Shown here piece after piece: positions 33,209 through 40,981 of a DNA stretch of 41,187 bases. The stretch spans positions 1-41,187 of the forward strand of contig JANQHK010000026.1 of NCBI GenBank assembly GCA_028282685.1. The letters run 5' to 3'. Position numbers and translations under genes: made by a program. Within the stretch, counting starts at the first letter, position 1. Every line of letters begins with the position of its first letter. Source of the stretch: Phycisphaeraceae bacterium. GTDB lineage: Bacteria > Planctomycetota > Phycisphaerae > Phycisphaerales > Zrk34. The notes beneath the pieces were generated by a model. The model was not told the DNA's origin and searched no databases. It worked only from the letters and a program-made list of their open reading frames with translations.

Positions 33209-34174
33209 TCAAGCGTCGTCCAGATCGACGGTCAGGCCAATATGGTTTTGCTCGGCCTGTCGGTAGACGTAGCCCGCCGCCGCCGCATCCTGCGCCGCCA
33301 CACCCACCGATTTGAAGAGCGTGACCTGGGCATCGCCGGTCCGGCCGGGTTTGTCGCCGTTGACAATCTCACCCAACTCCGCGTCGGGCTGCACACCAGG
33401 GATCACCAGGTCGCCGGCTTCGGTTCGGGCCGATTCGTAGCTGTCCACCGCGACGTAGGCCATGCGGACGGTGGGCTCGTCCACCTCGCGCTTGTCCGGC
33501 GTGTAGGCGCCGATGGCGTTGATGTGTGTGCCGGGGCGCACGGCCGAGCCGCTGAACGTCGGCACGGGACTGTTCGTGGCGGTCAGCACGATGTCGGCTT
33601 GCGCCACGCCTTCATCCGAAGTCCCGACCCGCTCCACTCCGATGCCGGGGTGCGATGCGCTCAGATCGGACGCGAGTTTTTCCGCGGCGGCGGTGTTGGG
33701 ATCGAACAGGTACACGCGCTCGATGGGGCGGACCTCTATCGCCGCCAGCAGTTGCGTGCGCGATTGCACTCCCGCACCGATCAGCGCCACGGAGCGACTG
33801 TCGGCCCGGGCCAGCAGATCGACCGCCAGCCCCCCGCCGGCACCGGTGCGGATCGCCGTCAACTCCGCCGCATCCATCACCGCCAGCGGTCGGCCGGTCT
33901 CAATATCGAACACCATCATCAGCCCCTGCACGCTGGGCAGGCCCCGTTGCGGGTTGGCGTTGAACGTGCAGGCGAGTTTGACGTACAGGCCGTCGCCCTC
34001 GATCGCCGCCGGTTTGAGCAGCATGTTTCCCTGCTCGACATCAATGCGCCCCCGGTGCGGCATCACCACCCGCCCCGCCGACAGATCGCCGAACGCCGAA
34101 CGCATCAGTGCGATCGCCTTGTCCATCGGCAGAAGTTCGACGACTTGTTTCTTGTTGAGAATACGCAACGGCAT
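33209..34174 (-). CDS. Ornithine cyclodeaminase/mu-crystallin family protein
   Basis: A 321-residue NAD(P)-dependent enzyme from ATG 34174 (MPLRILNKKQVVELL), with GGAGG 5 nt upstream. Substrate domain features include VVMPHRGRIDV, LYVKLACTFNANPQRGLPSVQGLM and AELTAIRTGAGGGLA. The Rossmann motif is ALIGAGVQSRTQLLAA (about 130-145), with VYLFDPN at the strand 2 end. The C-terminus has TLFKSVGVAAQDAAAAGYVY, the standard ending. Family members include ornithine cyclodeaminase, alanine dehydrogenase and ketimine reductase, so the true reaction cannot be read from sequence alone. The frame is open upstream to 34309 but the ribosome binding site decides the start. Confidence 0.92.
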   Translation of the reverse strand: MPLRILNKKQVVELLPMDKAIALMRSAFGDLSAGRVVMPHRGRIDVEQGNMLLKPAAIEGDGLYVKLACTFNANPQRGLPSVQGLMMVFDIETGRPLAVMDAAELTAIRTGAGGGLAVDLLARADSRSVALIGAGVQSRTQLLAAIEVRPIERVYLFDPNTAAAEKLASDLSASHPGIGVERVGTSDEGVAQADIVLTATNSPVPTFSGSAVRPGTHINAIGAYTPDKREVDEPTVRMAYVAVDSYESARTEAGDLVIPGVQPDAELGEIVNGDKPGRTGDAQVTLFKSVGVAAQDAAAAGYVYRQAEQNHIGLTVDLDDA

Positions 34175-34311
34175 GGCGGCCTCCGGCCTCAATGGGATCA
34201 ACGACTGAAGAACAAGACAACAATAGAAATTCAATGTGCCCGCCGCAAATCCGCACCGCGGCTCACTGCGGCCCGCGCCGGGACATCGCCAACCGTTCCC
34301 CGGGACCAAAC

Positions 34312-34335
34312 AAAAAAGGCGGCCTTTCGGCCGCC
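34312..34335 (-). terminator. Intrinsic terminator of the PDZ/DUF6288 gene
   Basis: Minus strand: GGCGGCC (34329-34335), a 4-nt loop, GGCCGCC (34318-34324), then six T (34317-34312). It lies 35 bp after the stop of the gene at 34370. Confidence 0.85.
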
Positions 34336-34369
34336 GGGTCGGTTCGATCCGGATTGATGGAGATGGGTC

Positions 34370-36898
34370 CTAGTTGATCTTCACCTCGCCGTACCTGGCC
34401 TCCCATTGCTTGATGGTGTTTTCCAGGGTTTCCTGGGCTCTGGCCAAGTGCTTGCCCTGCTTGGTTTTCTTGTTCCGACCGGCAAGGTTGGGGTAGATCC
34501 GCTTCATTGTCACGATGAACGGCCTGCCGTCTTCCTTGAGCATCATCGCTGCCTTGGCCAGGCCGATGTTGCCCCATTTCGCACCCGTGATCGTCCACGT
34601 GGCGTGCAACGGCTCCAGGGCGGGATAGGCCCGCTCGATCGCCGGCAGCACCGGGATCGCGTGCTCCGGGTGCTTCTTCATGTTGATGTAGCGGAGCGTC
34701 TCGAAGATGTTGTTCCCGTCGATCGGCTGCTGGAAGCCATCGCGGATTTTCATGCGGTTGACACTCGCGGCCATCGCGGCCACCAGTTCGTCCTTGATTT
34801 CCGGGTTCTTGGCGATCGCCGCTCTGAACACGCTGGTTGAGCCCCACCGACGGGAAGGTAAACGCGTGTCCTGATCGTAACTGGCGATCATCGCCGGGAT
34901 CAGCCGGCGGAACGCCGCGGTATCGGTCATCAACGGCTCCACCGCCTTGAAGGCCGCCACGCGCAGCCACCATTCCTTTTCGTAGAAGTACGGTTTGATC
35001 ACGGCGAGATTCGCCTTGATCGATTCGTTGTCGGCGCAGCTCATGGCCATCAATGCGTGTCGCCGTTCCCACATCGGCAGCGACTTGTTCCTGAGCGTCT
35101 TGACGATGGCGGGCAGGAAATGCGCCTTGATCATATCCGGCGTGATTTTGGATGTGGTCTTATTCGTCCCCCAACCCGTGGTGCAACTGATCGCATTAAA
35201 CCCCGCCGCGCGCAGGCGACTGTCCCTGCTGTTCAATGCCTTGGTGATGTAGGGAATCGCCTCGGAGCCGAGGTAGCCCAGGCCGTTGGCCCCCCAGACG
35301 CGCGCCTGCGGGGAATAGTGGTGCATGATCTTGAAATACCACTCGGCCGGCATTTTCTTTTTACCGGGGTTGTTTCGTGTCGCTCTCGCGCCGCGGGTCG
35401 ACCGCGTGCCGTCGGCGTTATAAACCGCCGTGAAGGTCTCGTGGATTTCGTGCGGGGCAATGTCCACTTCCACACCCTCGACCCAGTCGGTCCGCTGGAA
35501 GTCGTTGTCCGCCACCGCTCGTTCGCCGGCGGTGGGCCTGTACGGCACGGAATACTGGGTGCGCGGCTTACCGGTGATACGCAGATTCTTTTTGTGCGCG
35601 GTAAACGACATCCCCAGCAGGCCGGTCTGATGAAGCGGCGCTCTGCCTTGGGCCTGGGAGAAGCCGGGATTCGGTATGCGGAATCCACCGCCGGGCATGC
35701 GGCTCAACTCGTAGTGCCAGATTAACTGGTCCTTTTGGCGACGCCAGGATCCTGCGGGATGATCCTGCACCAAAGCATCGACGATGTTTCGCCAGGCAAT
35801 GTTGGCGAAGCATGAACCGTGTCCGCCTTCGTTGCTCCAGTACGAATCCGTTTCGCTGAGAGCCAGCAGTTTAGCGCGGCCCTGGAACTTTGGCTGAGGC
35901 AGCAGTGTCAGGGCGGAAGCCAATCCGCCGTTCTTACCGTTCGAGGTCCACCACAGTTCGGGGTGGTGATCGCCGTAGGGCACACCGCCGCGACCGGCGA
36001 ATCGACTGAATTGCACGATCGCCTTGTTGTAGGTTTCCATGTCGATATCGATGCCGCATTCGCGGGCGAGAATCAGCGTGGTCAGCGCCTGGTCGCCGGC
36101 TGCGTTGAGCGTTCCGCCGGTCACATAGCCCGGATTGCAATTGTTCGTACCGTGGCCCCAGCCACCAAACCATTGACCGGCCGCCAGTTTATCGCATCGC
36201 TCCTTGAGCGCCGGCAGCACGCGCTTGTCGCCGGTGGCCAGGTAATACTCGCCAAGGAAAATCCCGCTATAGCCGATCATCCACGTGCTCGTTCCACAAC
36301 CTTTGCCCGCGAGTTTGACGGCGTACTCCTCAACGACGGGCATGAACTTCGGATCTCCGGTCGACATCAGGAACAGTGCATTGAGGTGGCCGGTAATGCC
36401 ACCCTCCGGACCGCCATGCTCCAGAATAAACGCCGTCGTCTGGTCGATGATCTTTTGGCTCTTGGCGCAGTTGAGCGGGAAGGTTTTGGAGTAGCTGCCG
36501 ATCGGGTCCAACTGGATCGTGACGGTCTGTACCCTTCCAGCGCGGCGGACGGTGAAAATCATTCTGCCGTCACGGCCCTCGGAGACGTTGATCTGCTGGC
36601 CGAGGATGTGACGCGGATCAACCACCTTCAGCGATATGCCGTTGACCGATTCGAGGATGTCGCCGGTCTGCAACTGCCCGTCGGCGGGGGTGTCCGCCAT
36701 GATCTCCACCACCGTCACCACGTGCGGGGTATCGAACTTGGCTTGCTTGGGATTATCCGCGCCGCTGGTCAGCTTCACGATCATGCCGGTGACGCCAACG
36801 CTGATGGGCGGGGTTTCTTTCGAACTGGCCAAGGTGTCCGCCGACGCACCCGGCGCCATCGCCGCCAGCAACAACATGATGATTGGGATTCGTTTCAA
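34370..36898 (-). CDS. Secreted PDZ and DUF6288-like protein with HEAT-type repeats
   Basis: A large secreted protein, 842 residues from the TTG at 36898 (read as M, KRIPIIMLLLAAMAPGASA). AGGAG lies 7 nt upstream, and this start begins directly with a signal peptide; an ATG at 36943 would add 15 non-signal residues. Residues about 30-135 are a PDZ domain (GVTGMIVKL, DTPADGQLQTGDILESVNG). Residues 150-480 are a helical, Trp/His/Gly-rich domain (WFGGWGHGTNNC, GHGSCFANIAWRNIVDAL) like DUF6288, and the end carries HEAT-like helical pairs (about 540-800). Function unknown; the toroid-like domain resembles enzymes acting on cyclic or polymeric substrates only in a general way. It forms a single transcript. 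Confidence 0.8.
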   Translation of the reverse strand: MKRIPIIMLLLAAMAPGASADTLASSKETPPISVGVTGMIVKLTSGADNPKQAKFDTPHVVTVVEIMADTPADGQLQTGDILESVNGISLKVVDPRHILGQQINVSEGRDGRMIFTVRRAGRVQTVTIQLDPIGSYSKTFPLNCAKSQKIIDQTTAFILEHGGPEGGITGHLNALFLMSTGDPKFMPVVEEYAVKLAGKGCGTSTWMIGYSGIFLGEYYLATGDKRVLPALKERCDKLAAGQWFGGWGHGTNNCNPGYVTGGTLNAAGDQALTTLILARECGIDIDMETYNKAIVQFSRFAGRGGVPYGDHHPELWWTSNGKNGGLASALTLLPQPKFQGRAKLLALSETDSYWSNEGGHGSCFANIAWRNIVDALVQDHPAGSWRRQKDQLIWHYELSRMPGGGFRIPNPGFSQAQGRAPLHQTGLLGMSFTAHKKNLRITGKPRTQYSVPYRPTAGERAVADNDFQRTDWVEGVEVDIAPHEIHETFTAVYNADGTRSTRGARATRNNPGKKKMPAEWYFKIMHHYSPQARVWGANGLGYLGSEAIPYITKALNSRDSRLRAAGFNAISCTTGWGTNKTTSKITPDMIKAHFLPAIVKTLRNKSLPMWERRHALMAMSCADNESIKANLAVIKPYFYEKEWWLRVAAFKAVEPLMTDTAAFRRLIPAMIASYDQDTRLPSRRWGSTSVFRAAIAKNPEIKDELVAAMAASVNRMKIRDGFQQPIDGNNIFETLRYINMKKHPEHAIPVLPAIERAYPALEPLHATWTITGAKWGNIGLAKAAMMLKEDGRPFIVTMKRIYPNLAGRNKKTKQGKHLARAQETLENTIKQWEARYGEVKIN

Positions 36899-37153
36899 CG
36901 GAGTACTCCTGAAAAATTCGGTTCGTTCAAAGGCCGGCCGCAATACACCGCATGCCCAATCCCGGACATGCCATTAACAACAAAGGACGACTTAAAACGG
37001 GAAAACCTGACGTTTTCTTTGGCTCGATCTACGGGGTATCTGGCGGGAGGCCCGCTCCGACGACCAAGGATGAACCGGGTCAGACAGTGCATGGTCTGAA
37101 TGATCCGAGTCCGCCCCGCCGAAGCCGGCCATATATCCAGCATTTACAGAAAA
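36899..37153. other. Upstream region of PDZ/DUF6288 gene, no feature recognised
   Basis: About 255 bp between the PDZ/DUF6288 start and the sulfatase relic. Contains the AGGAG ribosome binding site (just above 36898) and a GGCATG direct repeat near 36950-36970 but no convincing promoter or gene. Confidence 0.4.
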
Positions 37154-37489
37154 TTACAAGCACCACGGCAACAGCATTCTTCTCCGGACGCCCCGGCCCC
37201 TGCCACAGTATATGGCGCATTGGGAAAAATCGACAGAGAGGCCGACCAGACCGGCGCCAGGTTCCATGGATTCGCCGCCCACCGCCGGGGCATCGATATT
37301 CGGGGCCTGGATGTCCTGAGCGCCGTAACAACTGATCCACTCCTTTCCCGGATCATCCACCATAATGAACAGGATATTCGGTGGTTTGGAATCCTCGACT
37401 TGTGCTGACAGCTCCCCGGGCAATGACAGAGACACGATAAATATCGCGATCGCAACCAGAAATTGTCTTGTGTTGACCCCATGCCCTCT
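37154..37489 (-). pseudogene. Sulfatase N-terminal remnant
   Basis: The open stretch between in-frame stops encodes a signal-peptide-like start (FLVAIAIFIVSLSLPGELSA), then the conserved sulfatase opening PPNILFIMVDDPGKEWISCY and GAQDIQAPNIDA. The double Asp of IMVDD is a metal ligand of type I sulfatases. After about residue 75 the sequence loses all similarity and stops after another 35 codons; the catalytic Cys/Ser-x-Pro-x-Arg is not found in any frame nearby. No ATG start exists in frame. At about 110 codons against 450 or more for a full sulfatase, this is a relic. Confidence 0.75.
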
Positions 37490-37677
37490 TTATGACCCAA
37501 TCCTATGTCTTCCAGAAAATATATCGGCTCCACAACATGTGCAGAGATCCCACGTCAGGGCGATGATGAAAGCCCCCCGCCCCTTCCCAGAATTGCACCT
37601 TCACCGCCATGTAGCTTATCCCTCCCTGCTCCGCTGTTTCCCATTGTCTGCCCTCCACAACCGTCGACCGTCGGGGC

Positions 37678-37713
37678 TTGACATAGAAGACCTAGAACTG
37701 TAAGGTATATGAT
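37678..37713 (+). promoter_or_regulatory. Candidate promoter of the padR gene
   Basis: A perfect TTGACA (37678-37683) is followed by TATATG (37706-37711) and TATGAT (37708-37713), a 22-24 bp spacing that is too long for an ordinary sigma-70 promoter. The rest of 37490-37751 holds no recognisable feature. The PadR protein may bind the AT-rich part. Confidence 0.35.
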
Positions 37714-37751
37714 AGTAACAGGTATCGGAGAAGCCCTCCAACGGACGAACC

Positions 37752-38120
37752 ATGGCAAAACTGAAAAAAAGCACGCTGGACGGCAACGTTGAAACCATGC
37801 TCATGGCCGTCCTAAGAACAGGACCCAGCTATGGTTATGAAATCGTCCGAGAACTGAACGAGCGAGCCGCGGGCCTGCTCGCCCTGGGCGAAGGGACGGT
37901 CTACCCGACGTTGCATCGACTGGAAGAGCGCGGGTGGATCAGTTCGCGCTGGGACACGACAACCGGCAAGCGACCCCGCAAGTATTACCGACTCACCGCC
38001 AAAGGACGCTCTGCCATGACCGCCCAGCGCCAGCAGTGGCAAGGTCTGGTCGCCGTGATGGAGCGGGTACTGGGCGAAGACGATTCGACACAATCACCCA
38101 TCGTCAGCGAAGGGGTTTGA
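37752..38120 (+). CDS. PadR family transcriptional regulator
   Basis: A 122-residue regulator. The winged helix covers about residues 8-90: DGNVETMLMAVLRTGPSYGY (helix 1), EIVRELNER (helix 2), LGEGTVYPTLHRLEERGWIS (recognition helix and wing) and RPRKYYRLTAKGR (beta wing). It belongs to the short PadR-s2 type without a large C-terminal domain. ATG at 37752. It ends one base before the next gene, so the two are certainly co-transcribed. PadR genes are commonly followed by genes of HAAS-type membrane proteins, whose expression they control. Confidence 0.95.
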   Translation: MAKLKKSTLDGNVETMLMAVLRTGPSYGYEIVRELNERAAGLLALGEGTVYPTLHRLEERGWISSRWDTTTGKRPRKYYRLTAKGRSAMTAQRQQWQGLVAVMERVLGEDDSTQSPIVSEGV

Positions 38121-38121
38121 C

Positions 38122-38844
38122 ATGAGCCAAGCTGTGGAAACGTATCTCGATCGAGTCATGGTCTACGCCAACGATCCGGCGCGTGAAGATCAAATCCGAG
38201 CCGAGTTGCGCGATCATCTGGAACTGAAGATTGGCGAACTCGAAGAACGGGGTCTGGCTCGGGAGGACGCGGTGTTCAAAGCGCTCGAATCGCACGGCCA
38301 CCCGCGCGTGGTGGGGTACGGGCTGCGGCGGTGGCGGTGGTTTGATGTGCGCAGTCATGGCACGGCGCGCGGCTTCATCGCCATCGGACCGCGCGCCGTA
38401 GGGGTATTCGCTTTCGGCGGCGCAACCTTGGGTATATTCAGCTGCGGCGGCTTGAGTGCGGGATTATTTAGTCTTGGCGGCTTGGCGTTATCACTGCTGG
38501 TTGCCTGGGGCGGTTTCGCGGCGTCGCTAGGTCTGGCCTACGGCGGCGGCGCGCTGGGTCTGATTGCAATAGGCGGAATGACATGCGGGGTGGTGGCATA
38601 CGGCGGCTCGGCTGTCGGTTTATTGGCGATGGGCGAGGGGATCAAATATACGCTATACACCACTGAAAATGCACCAGAAGCTCTGCGTAACCTCGCTGAA
38701 ATAGTCAAGATCGATCGCACGGATTGGTTCATCATCAATATATGTCTGCTCTGTATTCTGATGACGGTCCTGGCTGTGGGAACATGGATGCAACAACGCG
38801 AATTGCTACGCCTCCGGCGTGCCGATCCGGGATTGGCCGAATAA
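38122..38844 (+). CDS. HAAS-type membrane protein with glycine-rich repeats
   Basis: A 240-residue partner of PadR. Residues 1-75 are a helical HAAS-like/permease-prefix domain (YLDRVMVYANDPAREDQIRA, ELRDHLELKIGELEERG). Residues about 85-180 consist of at least eight short repeats of the form G-G-x-x-x-G-hydrophobic (FAFGGATLGIFSCGG, LFSLGGLALSLL, GLIAIGGMTCGVVAYGG), likely a membrane-embedded or beta-solenoid-like segment. A final membrane helix (FIINICLLCILMTVLAVG) and a short basic tail close the protein. ATG at 38122, one base after the padR stop. Function unknown. Confidence 0.8.
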   Translation: MSQAVETYLDRVMVYANDPAREDQIRAELRDHLELKIGELEERGLAREDAVFKALESHGHPRVVGYGLRRWRWFDVRSHGTARGFIAIGPRAVGVFAFGGATLGIFSCGGLSAGLFSLGGLALSLLVAWGGFAASLGLAYGGGALGLIAIGGMTCGVVAYGGSAVGLLAMGEGIKYTLYTTENAPEALRNLAEIVKIDRTDWFIINICLLCILMTVLAVGTWMQQRELLRLRRADPGLAE

Positions 38845-38870
38845 TACATCCATACCGCCGTTGCGAAAAT

Positions 38871-38879
38871 CGCTACAAT
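38871..38879 (+). promoter_or_regulatory. Candidate -10 for leaderless HAD gene
   Basis: CGCTACAAT contains the -10-like TACAAT (38874-38879), 7 nt before the HAD ATG. The same nonamer occurs at 26341-26349 before the divergent 26390 gene. No -35 is evident and no ribosome binding site lies between it and the ATG. Confidence 0.35.
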
Positions 38880-38886
38880 CGGCGGC

Positions 38887-39657
38887 ATGAACGATGAAAC
38901 ACCCCCTCACTCACCGCTTGGTCCGAACCGTCTGAAAGCGGTGATCTTCGACTACGGTAATACGCTGGTTCAGTTCGCCGCCCCGCAGATCGAGCACTGC
39001 GACAACGCCCTGGCGGCCTGCCTGGAGCGATTGTTCGGACCGGTCGACCGCGATCGCCTGCGGGAGCTGGGTCATGCCGACCGCCGCGCCCCCTACTGCG
39101 GCGAATACCACGAAATCGACGTGGCGACGATCACGACCAACCTGATCCGGCAGTTGTTTAGCCGTGAGCCCGATCCGGAACACGTGGAGCAGGTGGTCAA
39201 CGAGCGGATGCGATCGTTCATCGAAGCGATCGAGATCGATGCGCAGTTGACGAACCTGCTGCTGCGTCTGAAGCAGCGTTATAAGTTGGGTCTGTTATCG
39301 AACTTCCCGTGCGCGCAATCGATTCGGGCGTCGCTGGAGAAGATCGCGTTGACCGGTTTGTTTGATGCGGTGGTGGTGTCGGTGGAGGTCGGTCACGTCA
39401 AGCCGCATCCCCTGCCGTTTGCGACGATTCTGGATCGGCTGGGCGTGGAGGCGGCAGAAGCGGTGTACATCGGCGACAACTGGCTGGGGGACATCCAAGG
39501 CGCCAAGCGGATCGGCCTGCGGGCGGTGCATACGCAGCAATGGGATACACCGGAGAAGTTCGATCGACAGGCAGGCGATCACGATCCCGACCTGGTGATC
39601 GAGCATCTTTGCGACCTGGGCGACCATCTTCTGCCCGAATCCGGCGGATGCCGATAA
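38887..39657 (+). CDS. HAD family hydrolase
   Basis: A 256-residue haloacid-dehalogenase-type phosphatase. Motif I is VIFDYGNTLVQF with nucleophile D22; the second Asp of the usual DxDGT is Gly, as in the YihX-like DxGN subgroup. The cap lies at about 45-125. Motif II is LGLLSNFP, motif III the lysine of VGHVKPHPLPF, and motif IV YIGDNWLGDIQGAKRIGL. The substrate is unknown. The ATG at 38887 has no ribosome binding site. It lies 42 bp after the HAAS-type gene but has its own promoter-like hexamer. Confidence 0.92.
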   Translation: MNDETPPHSPLGPNRLKAVIFDYGNTLVQFAAPQIEHCDNALAACLERLFGPVDRDRLRELGHADRRAPYCGEYHEIDVATITTNLIRQLFSREPDPEHVEQVVNERMRSFIEAIEIDAQLTNLLLRLKQRYKLGLLSNFPCAQSIRASLEKIALTGLFDAVVVSVEVGHVKPHPLPFATILDRLGVEAAEAVYIGDNWLGDIQGAKRIGLRAVHTQQWDTPEKFDRQAGDHDPDLVIEHLCDLGDHLLPESGGCR

Positions 39658-39839
39658 GCCCTTATTTCAAAAAGAACTATCGCGCTAGATGGTGCGACTG
39701 TAGTACGCAGGGGCACTTTTTTGGGGGTCGGCGAGCTTGATGCCTGCCAAGTCGCATTCTTAGGATACGATTAGATGCGGCGAGTATATCGCCCGAATTC
39801 ATGATTATCGGGGCATTGTAGTCGCAATTCGGTTAGTAT

Positions 39840-40880
39840 ATGAGATTAACTTGGATGAATGAGCAGGCCACACGACGATCCCTGCGACGGTTCGCCGGGC
39901 GTTATTTGGCGCGGCAGTTGAAACAACTGCGGCGTGAAATGGCCGGAGTTCGCGCCAACGCCGACATCGAACCGGTCCATCAGTGCCGCGTCGCCACACG
40001 CCGTTTGCGCGCCGCGCTGGCGCTGTTTGACCGCACCTTCCCGCAAAAACGATTGCAGCGCTGGAACAAGCCCGTCAAGCGGCTGACCGGCGGCCTGGGG
40101 CAGGCCCGCGATCTCGATGTCCAGATCCAACACCTGCGGGGGCGGCACGATTCGGTCGACGATCCCCAAGTCGCTCACGGTATCGATCAACTTATCGACG
40201 ATCTGGTAGAACAGCGCCATGCGGTTCAGCCGCAGGTCATTGAGCAGATCGATCGCTTCAGCACCAGCAAGCGCATCGCGGGGATGCGCCGCTACCTGAA
40301 CAAGCTGCAAGCGGACGGGAAGGCCAAGCCGCCGAAAAGACACCGTCAATCGCTGCGGCAATGGATCCAGGATTGCCTGCGGCAGCGCCTGGAGGATCTG
40401 TACGGATACGAAAGCTGCCTGTCGGACCCGGCGGACATGGAAAACCACCACCGCATGCGCGTGGCGGCGAAAAAATTACGGTACACGCTGGAAATCGGAC
40501 GGCCCCTGCTGGCCGACGGAGCCGAGCACCTCGATGCGATCAAGCGGCTTCAGTCGATGCTGGGCGATATTCACGATCACGATGTGTGGGTGGATCGACT
40601 GAGCCAGCGGCGTCAGGCCACACCGGCCGACGATGCCCGGACCGACCTCCGCGCCGCGCTGGATCACCTGGTCGCCGAGCATCGCACCGAGCGCGGGGCG
40701 CTGTTCGTCGAACTGGTGGCGAGCTGGTCGAAGCTGGATCATGCCGCGATGTGCAGCGCCCTGACCGGCGACTGCCGCCCCCTCGAGACGGTCGGCATGG
40801 ACAGGCAATCGCCGCGGGTTCAGATTCGCACCGGCCTGCGGCTGCATCGTCCGCCCGACGCCACCGCTCAAATCGGTTAA
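39840..40880 (+). CDS. CHAD domain protein
   Basis: A 346-residue helical protein filled by a CHAD domain (two four-helix bundles), which binds inorganic polyphosphate through conserved basic residues. Hallmarks are HQCRVATRRLRAALALFD (about 43-60), GGLGQARDLDVQIQHL, and the second-half repeat HHRMRVAAKKLRYTLEIG followed by LQSMLGDIHDHDVW. The ATG at 39840 gives MRLTWMNEQ; a second ATG five codons later (39855) is equally good and closer to the usual start. 182 bp separate it from the HAD gene, without a clear terminator. A Ppx/GppA gene follows, which strengthens a polyphosphate role. Confidence 0.93.
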   Translation: MRLTWMNEQATRRSLRRFAGRYLARQLKQLRREMAGVRANADIEPVHQCRVATRRLRAALALFDRTFPQKRLQRWNKPVKRLTGGLGQARDLDVQIQHLRGRHDSVDDPQVAHGIDQLIDDLVEQRHAVQPQVIEQIDRFSTSKRIAGMRRYLNKLQADGKAKPPKRHRQSLRQWIQDCLRQRLEDLYGYESCLSDPADMENHHRMRVAAKKLRYTLEIGRPLLADGAEHLDAIKRLQSMLGDIHDHDVWVDRLSQRRQATPADDARTDLRAALDHLVAEHRTERGALFVELVASWSKLDHAAMCSALTGDCRPLETVGMDRQSPRVQIRTGLRLHRPPDATAQIG

Positions 40881-40981
40881 AATATTTCCCCCGCACGCCG
40901 CAACGGTGAATCGATCAGGGCGACATTCCCCCGGCGGGCGCGCATCCCGCGATGTGGTTGAATCGTGCAAGCAGTGAACCC

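Noticed and set aside
35819-37099. Long open frame opposite the PDZ/DUF6288 gene
   Set aside because: Shadow of the coding strand; the opposite strand has signal peptide, PDZ domain, terminator and ribosome binding site.
39793-39832. CCGAATT...AATTCGG inverted repeat before the CHAD gene
   Set aside because: A 7-bp AT-rich stem with a 26-nt loop is too weak to call an operator or terminator.
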